Below, one piece after another: positions 24,243 through 32,281 of a DNA stretch of 64,000 bases. The notes below the pieces were generated by a model that was not told the DNA's origin, made no database searches, and saw nothing but the letters and a program-made list of their open reading frames with translations. Made by a program: the position numbers and the translations under genes. Position 1 is the first letter of the stretch; each line of letters starts with the position of its first letter. The stretch covers positions 1,098,753 to 1,162,752 of the forward strand of contig NZ_LMLU01000001.1 of the NCBI RefSeq assembly GCF_001422665.1, given 5' to 3'. The DNA comes from Arthrobacter sp. Leaf234 (lineage in GTDB: Bacteria > Actinomycetota > Actinomycetes > Actinomycetales > Micrococcaceae).

Positions 24243-25313
24243 TCAGGAGCTGCCGACGGTGGAGATGTCACCGCCGAGCGGGTAGGACGTTCGTCGTGCC
24301 AGCGTCGCCGGCAGTAGCAGGTGCTTGTCCGGCGCGGGCGCGCCGGCGCCCGCCGCTGTTGTTTCCGCAAGCTGGTGGGTGAGGACGGCGATCGCGTGGC
24401 GGGCCGCGTCCTCGATGGGCTGCGCCACGCTGGACAGGCCGACGGCTGCGGCGACGGGTGTGTCGTCGAAGCCCGTCACGGCTGCCGGGCGGTCGGGGAA
24501 GGCCTCGCGCAGCTGGGCGGCAGCACCGAGGGCGAGCGAGTCGCTCGCGCAGACGATCGCCGTCGCCCCCGCGGCGATGAGGTGCCGCGTCGCGACGGCC
24601 CCGGTCTGGATGCCGTCGTCGATCGAGGCGGTGAGTTCGAGGATGCGCGCCGTCCCGACACCGGCCGCGGCGAGCGTGCGCTGCCATCCCGCCCGACGGT
24701 CGTCGCCCGCCCCGGAACCGCTCGGCCAGCCGAGGAAGCCGACGGAGGTGTGGCCCTCGGCGAGGAAGAGCGCGGTGGCTTCGGCCGTGCCGGCGCCACC
24801 GTCGACGTCGACCCATGCGTGGCGGCTGAGGAACGGATCCTCCGTCTCGCTCCAGGGGCGGCCGAACGCGGCGAAGGGGATGTCGCGGTCCATGAGCCAG
24901 GCCGTGCGGCGATCCCCGTGGTGCGTACCGGTGATGACGAACCCGTCGATGTCGGCGACCTGCAGGAGTTCCTCGTACTGGCCGATCTCGTCGGCGTCGG
25001 AGTCCGCGCTGAAGAGTGTGAGGCGGTAGCCCTCGCGCTGCGCGGTCTCGGTGAGGGAGTGCAGGAAGCGGTCCAGGATGGAGCCGTTGATGCCGTCGTG
25101 CACGGGCATGAGCCGCAGCCCGAGGTTCATGGACCGCCGCGTGCGGAGTTGCCGGGCGGCAGCGCTCGGCCGGTAACCGCTCGCGGCGATCGCAGCCTCG
25201 ACGCGTTCCCGGGTGGCCGGCTTGACGCGGTGCGGGGCATTGATGACGTTGGAGATGGTCTGGCGGGAGACCCCGAGGGAATCTGCCAGGGTCACGAGCG
25301 TGGTCTTCGCCAT
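24243..25313 (-). CDS. LacI-family transcriptional regulator, first gene of the second sugar operon
   Basis: This 356-residue repressor has the LacI helix-turn-helix (LVTLADSLGVSRQTISNVIN, residues 6-25), the hinge AARQLRTRRSMNLGL, and a sugar-binding core. It is the first gene of the operon rather than a separate unit, so it represses its own transporter genes and itself. The start ATG 25313 leads straight into the DNA-binding domain. Operators lie between it and the divergent glycosidase gene: one palindrome sits in the spacer between this gene's -35 and -10 boxes. Confidence 0.93.
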   Translation of the reverse strand: MAKTTLVTLADSLGVSRQTISNVINAPHRVKPATRERVEAAIAASGYRPSAAARQLRTRRSMNLGLRLMPVHDGINGSILDRFLHSLTETAQREGYRLTLFSADSDADEIGQYEELLQVADIDGFVITGTHHGDRRTAWLMDRDIPFAAFGRPWSETEDPFLSRHAWVDVDGGAGTAEATALFLAEGHTSVGFLGWPSGSGAGDDRRAGWQRTLAAAGVGTARILELTASIDDGIQTGAVATRHLIAAGATAIVCASDSLALGAAAQLREAFPDRPAAVTGFDDTPVAAAVGLSSVAQPIEDAARHAIAVLTHQLAETTAAGAGAPAPDKHLLLPATLARRTSYPLGGDISTVGSS

Positions 25314-25367
25314 GCCGTCCTGCCTCCCCTCCGTCGTCGGAGCACCGGGTGTGATGCGACGTTTACA

Positions 25368-25415
25368 AGAGTATGAACGTTCAAATACGCTGTCAATGGT
25401 TGATGTGAACGATCA
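25368..25415. promoter_or_regulatory. divergent control region with two LacI-type operators
   Basis: On the minus strand TTGACA (25396-25391) and TACTCT (25373-25368), 17 nt apart, form a near-consensus promoter for the LacI operon. The palindrome TGAACGTTCA (25374-25383) fills that spacer. A second, TGAACGATCA (25406-25415), lies 32 bp away centre to centre, three helical turns, toward the glycosidase gene, whose TAGGGT box is at 25433-25438. Paired sites on one helix face allow cooperative LacI binding. Confidence 0.8.
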
Positions 25416-25468
25416 AAAACCGGCATCCTCGCTAGGGTGGACAACCGGACCGACCCCGAGGAGATCCG

Positions 25469-27346
25469 ATGGCGCACCTCCAGCCGTTCCTGCACGACCT
25501 CACCGGCGTGTTCAGCGCCCCGGTGCAGGCGTGGTCCGATCCGCACGGGCAGATCAGGCGCGACGGCGCGCAGGGGATCTTCTGCGGGGACGATCGCGTC
25601 ATCAGCAGCACCCTCCTCACCGTTGGCGGGACCGAGCCCGACTGGGTGAGCACGCAGGTGGTGTCCGGTCAGGAGATCCGCTTCCTCTCGTTGGTCCGGG
25701 TGGAGGGCGCGGGAGCCGATCCGCTCGTCCAGCTGACGAGGACCAGGACCGCGACGGCGCAGGGGGTCGGTGAGCGCCTCCGGCTGGACTCGGCGCTCGA
25801 CGCCCCGCTGCCCGTGGAGCTCGCCTGCACGCTCCTTGCGGACAGCACGCCCATGGAGAAGGTGAAGTCCGGCCAGGAGGCGGGCGCACCCCTGGCACTG
25901 GAGGCGCTCCGCTGGACCTGGCGCACCGGGGACACCGTGGCGCACCTGGATGCAGGCACGGCGGACGTCACCTTCGAGGACGGCGCCGTCACGCTCACCT
26001 GGCGGCTCACCGTCGCGGCCGGCGGTTCGGCGGATGCCGGGTTCACCCTGCACCTGCACGATGCTGGGGCTCCGATGGTCGCTCCCGCTGGGCGGCTCCT
26101 GCAGGTTCCGCAGGTCCGGCACACCCGGGACCGCCGCATCGGGCATCTCCTCACCCGCTCCGTCTCCGACCTCAACGGCCTGCGGATGGCTGCTGCGGAC
26201 AACCCCTCCGCCACCTTCCTCGCGGCGGGCGCTCCCTGGTTCTTCACGATGTTCGGCCGCGACTCCCTCATCGCGGCCCGCATGCTGCTGCCGCTCTCCA
26301 CCGACCTCGCGGGGACGACCCTCCGGGCACTCGCCGCGCGACAGGGCGCCGTGAGCGATCCCTCGTCGGCGGAGCAGCCCGGCAAGATCCTCCACGAGGT
26401 GCGCCGCGGCACGCTGCAGTTCGAGGAGGGGGGCACGGGCATCGTCCTGCCACCGGTGTACTACGGCACCATCGACGCGACCCCACTGTGGATCATCCTG
26501 CTGCACGATGCCTGGCGCGCAGGACTCGGCGACGACGTCGTCCTGCCGCTCCTCGACCCGCTGGAGCTCGCGCTCGCCTGGCTCCGGGACTTCGGCGACT
26601 CCGACGGTGACGGCTTCCTGGAGTACCTGGACACGAGCGGCCACGGCCTCGCCAACCAGGGCTGGAAGGATTCCGGGGACTCCATCCGCTGGCATGACGG
26701 TTCCCTGGCCGACGGGCCGATCGCCCTCAGCGAGGTGCAGGGTTACGCCTACGAGGCGGCGATGGGTGGCGCCGCGCTGCTTGAGGCATTCGGCCGGCCC
26801 GGCGCGACGGCCTGGCGCAGCTACGCCGCCTCGCTTGCGGCGCGCTTCCGCCAGCAGTTCTGGTGCTCCGACGGGGCGGGTTCCTACCCCGCCATCGCCC
26901 TCGATGCGCAGAAGCGAGCGGTCGACGGCGTCACCAGCAACATGGGCCACCTCCTCGGCACGGGCATCCTGACGGGGGAGGAGGAGGCCGACGTGGTCGC
27001 ACGCCTCCTCGGCCCGGCCATGTTCTCCGGCTACGGGATCCGCACGGTCTCGACGACGAACGGCGGCTACTGGCCCACGCGCTACCACGCGGGGTCCGTG
27101 TGGAGCCATGACACCGGCATCATCATCGGCGGCATGCTGCGGGCGGGGTTCGTGGAGGCGGCCGCCGAGCTGGCGAACGGTCTGCTGGACGCGGCCGAGG
27201 GCTTCGACTGGCGGCTGCCGGAGCTGTTCTCCGGCCACGCTGCGGCCGACGTCGAGCGCCCGGTGCCGTACCCGGCGTCGTGCCGTCCGCAGGCCTGGGC
27301 CGCCGCTTCCGCCGTGCCGATCGCGCAGGCCCTCGGCGCGCTCTGA
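25469..27346 (+). CDS. glycogen-debranching/amylo-alpha-1,6-glucosidase-type glycoside hydrolase
   Basis: This 625-residue protein has an N-terminal beta-rich debranching-enzyme domain (about 1-200) and a C-terminal (alpha/alpha)6 barrel with family motifs APWFFTMFGRDSLIAARM near 253-270, GKILHEVRRGTLQFEE, YYGTIDATPLWI near 330, GLANQGWKDSGDSIR with likely catalytic acids near 393-407, and GYWPTRYHAGSVWSHDTGI near 533. It should cleave alpha-1,6 or related glucosidic links in the cytoplasm; no signal peptide is seen. It is divergent from, and shares operators with, a LacI-controlled sugar importer, so its substrate is probably that transporter's cargo. GAGGAG precedes ATG 25469. Confidence 0.88.
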   Translation: MAHLQPFLHDLTGVFSAPVQAWSDPHGQIRRDGAQGIFCGDDRVISSTLLTVGGTEPDWVSTQVVSGQEIRFLSLVRVEGAGADPLVQLTRTRTATAQGVGERLRLDSALDAPLPVELACTLLADSTPMEKVKSGQEAGAPLALEALRWTWRTGDTVAHLDAGTADVTFEDGAVTLTWRLTVAAGGSADAGFTLHLHDAGAPMVAPAGRLLQVPQVRHTRDRRIGHLLTRSVSDLNGLRMAAADNPSATFLAAGAPWFFTMFGRDSLIAARMLLPLSTDLAGTTLRALAARQGAVSDPSSAEQPGKILHEVRRGTLQFEEGGTGIVLPPVYYGTIDATPLWIILLHDAWRAGLGDDVVLPLLDPLELALAWLRDFGDSDGDGFLEYLDTSGHGLANQGWKDSGDSIRWHDGSLADGPIALSEVQGYAYEAAMGGAALLEAFGRPGATAWRSYAASLAARFRQQFWCSDGAGSYPAIALDAQKRAVDGVTSNMGHLLGTGILTGEEEADVVARLLGPAMFSGYGIRTVSTTNGGYWPTRYHAGSVWSHDTGIIIGGMLRAGFVEAAAELANGLLDAAEGFDWRLPELFSGHAAADVERPVPYPASCRPQAWAAASAVPIAQALGAL

Positions 27347-27379
27347 CGGGCCGTTACCGGCGTCCGGAGCCGGGCCCGA

Positions 27380-27922
27380 TCAGGCGAGGATGCGCTGGTA
27401 CAGGAGGTGGTCCTGCCATCGCCCCGCGATCCGGAGGTAGGACGGCGCCGATCCGATCAGGGTGAAGTCGGCCCGGTCGAGGAGTGCCGGGGACGCGGTG
27501 TTGTGCGGCAGCACCGATGCCTGCACGCGGTGCAGTCCGAGGTCGTCGCGGGCCACGGTGAGGACCTCCCGGAATGCCGCCGACGCGACGCCCCGTCCCT
27601 GCAGCGCGGCGTCCACCCAGTAGCCCACATGGGCGCTGAGGAAGGGGCCGCGGACGATCCCGGAGAGGGTGACTGTTCCGACGATCCGGCCCTCCGCCTC
27701 GAGGACCCAGGGCGCGTCCGTCCCTGACGCGAGGCCGGCGAGGCGGGCGGCCACCGCACCGGCCTGACCGTCGGCGGTGAAGAAGCCCTCCTCCCGCAGC
27801 GGTTCCCACGGCGCCAGGTGCGCGCGGTTCCGGCGATACGCGGCGGCGAGCTCAGCCGCGTCCGTGGACACGAGAAGGCGCAGGGTCGTCCCCGAGGGCA
27901 GGGTGGTGGACACCCGCGCCAT
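27380..27922 (-). CDS. GNAT-family N-acetyltransferase (RimJ/RimL type)
   Basis: This 180-residue protein has the GNAT fold: an acidic-patch substrate region AAAYRRNRAHLAPWEPL near 28, VGTVTLSGIVRG near 82, and the acetyl-CoA loop ALQGRGVASAAFREVL near 105-120, where the usual Q/RxxGxG/A reads QGRGVA, followed by LHRVQASVLPHNTASPALL near 130-148. This pattern is that of RimJ/RimL-like acetyltransferases that modify protein N termini or small amines; the substrate is unknown. ATG 27922 is used because the fold starts soon after. It is convergent with the glycosidase gene (33-nt gap). Confidence 0.88.
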   Translation of the reverse strand: MARVSTTLPSGTTLRLLVSTDAAELAAAYRRNRAHLAPWEPLREEGFFTADGQAGAVAARLAGLASGTDAPWVLEAEGRIVGTVTLSGIVRGPFLSAHVGYWVDAALQGRGVASAAFREVLTVARDDLGLHRVQASVLPHNTASPALLDRADFTLIGSAPSYLRIAGRWQDHLLYQRILA

Positions 27923-28124
27923 CGTAGCCGAGCGACGGCCGGACCCGCCCGTCCCGCCGTCGGAACGGTCGCCGCCGGAGAGGGGGGGACAGTGCGGAGC
28001 GCCTGGGCCATCGACGGCGACATCGCACCCTGCCCCCATGCCGGTGGGAGATCGGCCGCACCGTCATCACCGACAACCGGTCGGGTGGTTGGCGCAGCAT
28101 CACGAAGCGTGCAAGCCTAGGCGA

Positions 28125-28871
28125 ATGAGCGCTCTCCAGGACATCGACACCCCTTCCGGGACCGTCTCCGCCTACGTCGTCCGGCCGGAGGGACCGGTCC
28201 GGGGCGGGCTCGTGCTCGTGCACGAGGTGTGGGGGCTCGTCGGCCACACGCGTGATGTCGCCGACCGCTTCGCGCGTGAGGGCTACGTCGTGGTCGCGCC
28301 CGATCTCCTCGCCGACCAGGGCATCACCGAGGAGAAGACCCTGGGCCTGGGGGAGGCGCTGGCCGGGCCCGACGACGAGGCGCGGAACGAGGTGCAGCCG
28401 ACGCTGCGTGCGCTCCTCGCGCCCCTGGGCAGTCCCGAGTTCGGCGCCCTCACGACCGAGCGCGTGCGGGCCTGCTTCTCCCACCTGTTCGACGACGCCG
28501 ACGTGGCCGGGCGCGTGGGCGTCATCGGCTTCTGCTTCGGGGGGACGTACAGCTTCTCCCTCGCCGTGCACGAGCCACGCCTCCTCGCGAGCGTGCCGTT
28601 CTACGGACACGCCACGTTCACCGCGGAAGAGCTCGGGCGCATCGAGGCGCCCGTCCTCGCGTTCTACGGGCAGGACGACGACGGACTCCTCCAGGAGCTG
28701 CCGGCCCTCGAGGCGGCGATGCAGCACGCCGGGGTCGATTTCACCGCCGTCGTCTACCCGGCGGCCGGGCACGCCTTCTTCAACGACTCCAACCGCTTCG
28801 CCTACCGGGCTGCTCCGGCCGAGGACGCCTGGCAGCGCACGCTGGAGTTCCTCGCGCGGCACGTTGCCTGA
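28125..28871 (+). CDS. dienelactone hydrolase family protein
   Basis: This 248-residue alpha/beta hydrolase has the dienelactone-hydrolase catalytic triad: Cys137 in GVIGFCFGGTYSFSL, an Asp in YGQDDDGLLQ (184-186) and His216 in AAGHAFFND. The early HEVWGLVGHTRDVADRFA segment, including the Glu of HE-W-G near residue 34, is also family-typical. The family opens cyclic dienelactones in aromatic breakdown, but many actinobacterial members have unknown ester substrates. ATG 28125 starts the fold; longer readings upstream run through the GNAT promoter region. The next gene starts inside the last codons. Confidence 0.9.
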   Translation: MSALQDIDTPSGTVSAYVVRPEGPVRGGLVLVHEVWGLVGHTRDVADRFAREGYVVVAPDLLADQGITEEKTLGLGEALAGPDDEARNEVQPTLRALLAPLGSPEFGALTTERVRACFSHLFDDADVAGRVGVIGFCFGGTYSFSLAVHEPRLLASVPFYGHATFTAEELGRIEAPVLAFYGQDDDGLLQELPALEAAMQHAGVDFTAVVYPAAGHAFFNDSNRFAYRAAPAEDAWQRTLEFLARHVA

Positions 28872-29349
28872 TCGCGGCGACGCACCGGGCGCTGCCCGGC
28901 CTCCCGCCGGGCGGCGCCCGGTCCACCTCCGTCTGCGGTACCTGGGGCTGGTCCTCATGGGCGGCACGGCCGGCACGCTCGCCCGGTTCGGCCTGGCCGA
29001 GGTGCTCCCGGCTCCGGGTGGCCTGCCGCTCGGTATCCTCCTGATCAACGTCACCGGCGCGTTCGCCCTCGGAGTGCTGCTCGAGGCGCTCGCGCGCCGA
29101 GGGCCCGACGTGGGACGGCGCCGGGCGCTGAGGCTCGTGCTCGGCACCGGGTTCCTGGGTGGGTTCACGACCTACAGCGCGCTCGCCGTCGACACGGCAC
29201 TCCTGGTGTCCGACGGGCGCCTCCTCGCAGGACTCGGCTACCTGGCGGTGTCGGTCCTCGTGGGACTGGTGGCGACGGCGGCCGGCATCGCCGTCGGGCA
29301 CAGCGGGCGCACGACCGGTGAACAGCACCATCTCGGGTCCGGGCGATGA
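28864..29349 (+). CDS. crcB: CrcB-family fluoride channel protein, first of a tandem pair
   Basis: This protein of about 161 residues has four hydrophobic spans and the Fluc/CrcB motifs GGTAGTLARFGL (about 32-43), ILLINVTGAFALGVL (Asn in the pore near 60) and GTGFLGGFTTYSALAVDT near 98-115. CrcB subunits export fluoride. Tandem genes encode heterodimeric channels. The start is inferred: TTG 28864, overlapping the previous stop by 8 nt, gives a complete first membrane span; the first ATG (28957) would truncate it. A 25-residue hydrophilic N terminus results. The stop overlaps the second crcB start (ATGA). Confidence 0.8.
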   Translation: MPDRGDAPGAARPPAGRRPVHLRLRYLGLVLMGGTAGTLARFGLAEVLPAPGGLPLGILLINVTGAFALGVLLEALARRGPDVGRRRALRLVLGTGFLGGFTTYSALAVDTALLVSDGRLLAGLGYLAVSVLVGLVATAAGIAVGHSGRTTGEQHHLGSGR

Positions 29350-29729
29350 GCGCGGCCGTCGTGCTGGCCGTCGGTCTCGCGGGCGGACTGGGGTCCGTGG
29401 CCCGCTACGTGCTCGACGGGACGATCCGCTCGCGCGTGCACGGGGCGGCCCCGGTCGGCACCATGACCGTCAACATCTCCGGCTCCCTGCTCCTTGGCCT
29501 GCTCGTCGGGATCGCCCTGGCGGCGGCCCTCCCGCCGGAGTGGACGCTCATCGCCGGGACCGGATTCCTCGGCGGCTACACCACCTTCAGCACGGCGAGC
29601 AATGAGACCGTCCGGCTGGTGCAGGCTGGTCGGATCCGCGCTGCCGTCCTCTCCGGACTCGGCACGGCGGTGATGGCGCTGGCCGCAGCCGGCCTCGGGC
29701 TGTGGGCGGGATTCCTCCTGGCCGGCTAG
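29346..29729 (+). CDS. crcB: CrcB-family fluoride channel protein, second of a tandem pair
   Basis: This 127-residue protein has four membrane spans and the family motifs GGLGSVARYVLD (14-25), GTMTVNISGSLLLGLLVG with the pore Asn near 43, and GTGFLGGYTTFSTASNET near 71-88 carrying the phenylalanine/threonine fluoride track. It is of standard CrcB length. The ATG overlaps the stop of the first crcB gene, so the two are co-translated and should assemble as one dual-subunit fluoride exporter. A fluoride riboswitch was looked for upstream of the pair and not recognised. Confidence 0.92.
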   Translation: MSAAVVLAVGLAGGLGSVARYVLDGTIRSRVHGAAPVGTMTVNISGSLLLGLLVGIALAAALPPEWTLIAGTGFLGGYTTFSTASNETVRLVQAGRIRAAVLSGLGTAVMALAAAGLGLWAGFLLAG

Positions 29730-29912
29730 ACCCCGGTATCCCTGCCCTCCAGCCATGTCCGCGCCCGCTGACATGCCGCGTCCTCCGGATTGCTCCCGGC
29801 AGGGCGGGCGCACCCTCCTTCGTCGAGGAGCCGGGACCCCTTGACTCCTCCGCTGGACGCGGGACCATCGAGACAGCGCACCCTGAGAGTGGTGCCTGAC
29901 GAGGAGGTAAGC

Positions 29913-30215
29913 GTGGACCAGGACCTGCAGCCCGATCTTCCTGCGGCGCCGGCCGTGGAGGCCGACGATCTCGCCACCCGTGTGCCGTGGCCTGCTGCGG
30001 CCGGCACGGCCATCGCCTGCGCCCCGCTCCCCGCCCTGGTCCTGGAGGAGGGCCCTCCCGACTACACGGATGCCTCGGTGCTGCGGGCGGGTGACTCCCT
30101 GCACGCCTTCGTGACGTCCAGCCACGGTGATCCGCAGGGTGGCTTGCCCGCGTCCTTCGGGGCCTCGGATTCGTTCGGGGCGGGCGCCGACGCGGGTGAC
30201 GCCGGCGGCGAGTAG
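29913..30215 (+). CDS. small secreted-like or disordered protein of unknown function
   Basis: A 100-residue frame starts at GTG 29913 directly after a strong Shine-Dalgarno sequence GAGGAGGT (29901-29908), which is the main evidence that it is real. It encodes an acidic Asp/Ala/Pro/Gly-rich polypeptide with a mildly hydrophobic middle (TAIACAPLPALVLEEGPPDY) and a Gly/Ala/Asp tail, with no recognised domain. A longer reading from 29790 is Arg/Pro-rich and not convincing. It lies between the crcB pair and an MFS transporter. It could also be a chance frame behind a fortuitous ribosome site. Confidence 0.45.
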   Translation: MDQDLQPDLPAAPAVEADDLATRVPWPAAAGTAIACAPLPALVLEEGPPDYTDASVLRAGDSLHAFVTSSHGDPQGGLPASFGASDSFGAGADAGDAGGE

Positions 30216-30372
30216 GCGGGGAAGCTGTGAGCCGCGGGTCCACTCCGTCCAGGGCCGCGGTCCCCTCGTCCTCACGCCCTCGTGCCGCCTCGTCGTCGCG
30301 CTCCGTCGCCATGATCCCGTGGTGGTCTGCCGTCGCGAGGACATCGACCGCGCCCGATGCCGGCTCTCGGAC

Positions 30373-30378
30373 TAGGGT
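30373..30378 (+). promoter_or_regulatory. -10 box of a leaderless promoter for the MFS gene
   Basis: TAGGGT at 30373-30378 is followed after 6 nt by the GTG start at 30385, where transcription should begin, so the mRNA probably has no 5' leader. Confidence 0.55.
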
Positions 30379-30384
30379 GGAACG

Positions 30385-31623
30385 GTGCCCAGGGAAACTT
30401 TCGACCTCCGATCGATCGCCGTCGGGTCGTACGGGCCGTCGCTGCTCTACGGGGTCGCGACAGGCGCCATCCTGCCCGTCATCGCCCTGACGGCGCGGGA
30501 CCTCGGAGCAGACGTGGCGACAGCGGCCCTCGTCATCACGCTGTCCGGGATCGGGTCCCTCGTCACGAATGTCCCGGCCACCCTGATCGCCACCCGTTTC
30601 GGGGAGCGGAAGGCGCTCGTGGGAGCAGCGCTGTGGTGCGCGGCCGCGATGTTCCTGGCGCTCGCTGCACCGACCCTGCCGGTCTTCGCCGCCGCGGTGT
30701 TCATGGTCGGCATGGCCGGTGCTGTGTTCGGCCTCGCCCGGCAGAGCTACCTCACCGAGGCCGTCCCGGCTCATTTCCGAGCACGCGCGCTCTCGACCCT
30801 GGGCGGCGTGACGCGCATCGGCGTGTTCATCGGCCCCTTCGCCGCGGCCCTCGCCATGGCCGTGTACGGCCTGGACGGCGCCTACTGGGTCGGCGGGGTC
30901 GCGAGCATCGCAGCCGCGGCCCTCAGCTGGCGCGTCCCCGAGCTCGGAGCTCCCGGCCGCCTGGCCCTCACCGCGCAGTCGCCCGTCGGGGCGGCGCTGG
31001 CGCCTCCGCCCGCGCCGACCGTGCGGTCCGTCATGCGCAGCCACTCCCGGATCTTCGTCACGGTCGGTGTCGGTGTCCTCCTGATCGCCGCGGTGCGGGC
31101 GACGCGTCAGGCCGTCCTCCCGCTCTGGGCGGAGAGCATCGGGCTGGACGCCTCGTCGACGGCGCTCATCTACGGTCTCTCGGGCGCCATCGACATGCTG
31201 ATCTTCTACCCGTCCGGCAAGATCATGGACGTCAAGGGCCGCCGCTGGATCGCCGTGCCCTGCATGCTCATCATGGGCACGTCCCTGACGCTGCTGCCGT
31301 TCACCGCGGACGCGGTCGGCCTGCTGCTGGTGGCGCTGCTCATCGGGTTCGGCAACGGCATCGGTTCGGGCATCGTGATGACGCTCGGCGCCGATTTCTC
31401 GCCGTCGCCCGGCCGTCCGCAGTTCCTCGGCATCTGGCGGTTGTTCACGGATGTGGGGAACATGTCCGGACCCGCACTCCTGTCCCTGGTCACGGCGCTG
31501 GCGACCCTGTCCGCGGGCATCTGGGCGACGGCCGCCCTCGGCTTCCTCGGTGCTGCCGTGCTCTGGTACTGGATCCCGCGCGCTGCACCGGGCTCCGCGG
31601 CACCGGCGGTGCCGCGGGGCTGA
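30385..31623 (+). CDS. major facilitator superfamily transporter
   Basis: This 412-residue protein has about twelve hydrophobic spans and the MFS loop-2 motif region VPATLIATRFGERKALVGAAL near 62-82 (a form of GxxxDRxGRR), with a matching repeat IDMLIFYPSGKIMDVKGRRW in the second half near 271-290. It is a proton-coupled or facilitated exporter type; the cargo is not identifiable, though the profile resembles drug-efflux members. A cytoplasmic linker of about 40 residues separates the halves near 190-225. It stands alone, with a leaderless-type promoter, and converges on the next unit. Confidence 0.9.
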   Translation: MPRETFDLRSIAVGSYGPSLLYGVATGAILPVIALTARDLGADVATAALVITLSGIGSLVTNVPATLIATRFGERKALVGAALWCAAAMFLALAAPTLPVFAAAVFMVGMAGAVFGLARQSYLTEAVPAHFRARALSTLGGVTRIGVFIGPFAAALAMAVYGLDGAYWVGGVASIAAAALSWRVPELGAPGRLALTAQSPVGAALAPPPAPTVRSVMRSHSRIFVTVGVGVLLIAAVRATRQAVLPLWAESIGLDASSTALIYGLSGAIDMLIFYPSGKIMDVKGRRWIAVPCMLIMGTSLTLLPFTADAVGLLLVALLIGFGNGIGSGIVMTLGADFSPSPGRPQFLGIWRLFTDVGNMSGPALLSLVTALATLSAGIWATAALGFLGAAVLWYWIPRAAPGSAAPAVPRG

Positions 31624-31677
31624 GGCATGTGCCGTGCGGCCGATTACGCTCCGGCCGTTGCCGTGACCTGGCCCTCG

Positions 31678-32271
31678 TCAGCGCCGGGCGCGACGCCGGA
31701 TCACCCGCGCCGCCAGAACGGCTCCTGCCGTCGCCATGACCCACGGACCGCCCACGATGAGGGGGTCGAGCCACTGGTGGTTGACGTCGGCGCGCCTCTT
31801 CCCGAGGCGCGACGCGATGCCGTGCAACCGTCCTTCCGCCAGGACCCCTGTCTCGGTCACCGGGTTGTCCGGACGGAGGGACACCAGGGATCGGAGGTGC
31901 GCCCCCCAGGCATCCACCCGGTCGGCCCCGATCAGGATGAGCCAGTGCGCCGCGCGCCCCTCGCTGTAGCGGTAGGCGTACCGGCGGATCCGGCCGGAGA
32001 CGCCGTGCAGCGGTGCGCTGGTGCCGAAGACCGGCGTCAGCTGCCCGTGCTCGATCGAACGCTCCCGGCCCTCCCGGCCCGATTGCTGCTCCTCGGGGTA
32101 GTCCCAGTGCGCGCCCGTGCCCGCGGGGTCGTACACCTCGCGGGGGTAGGAGGGCCGGTCCTTCGGGTCGAGGTCCGCACCCCAGCCCGGGATGCGCGCA
32201 CGGAGAGCCTCCGGGGAGGGGACGTCCTTCGGCTTGTTCGCGACGTAGGGGGTGGACGGCGTCGTCGACAT
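31678..32271 (-). CDS. conserved protein of unknown function with C-terminal membrane anchor
   Basis: This 197-residue protein has no recognised domain. The N-terminal half is hydrophilic with PGWGADLDPKDRPSYPREVYD and WDYPEEQQ; the middle has RIRRYAYRYSEGRAAHWLILIGADRVDAWG; the C terminus has one hydrophobic span (LIVGGPWVMATAGAVLAARV) followed by RRRARR, suggesting a tail anchor with the body facing the cytoplasm. It starts 10 nt after the alcohol dehydrogenase stop with an overlapping GGAGG site, so the two are one operon and may act together. I recall similar proteins beside such dehydrogenases, but the function is unknown. Confidence 0.8.
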   Translation of the reverse strand: MSTTPSTPYVANKPKDVPSPEALRARIPGWGADLDPKDRPSYPREVYDPAGTGAHWDYPEEQQSGREGRERSIEHGQLTPVFGTSAPLHGVSGRIRRYAYRYSEGRAAHWLILIGADRVDAWGAHLRSLVSLRPDNPVTETGVLAEGRLHGIASRLGKRRADVNHQWLDPLIVGGPWVMATAGAVLAARVIRRRARR

Positions 32272-32281
32272 GGTGTGCCTC

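Noticed and set aside
29730-29912. Searched for a fluoride riboswitch or terminator around the crcB pair
   Set aside because: No recognisable fluoride aptamer sequence or strong stem was found.
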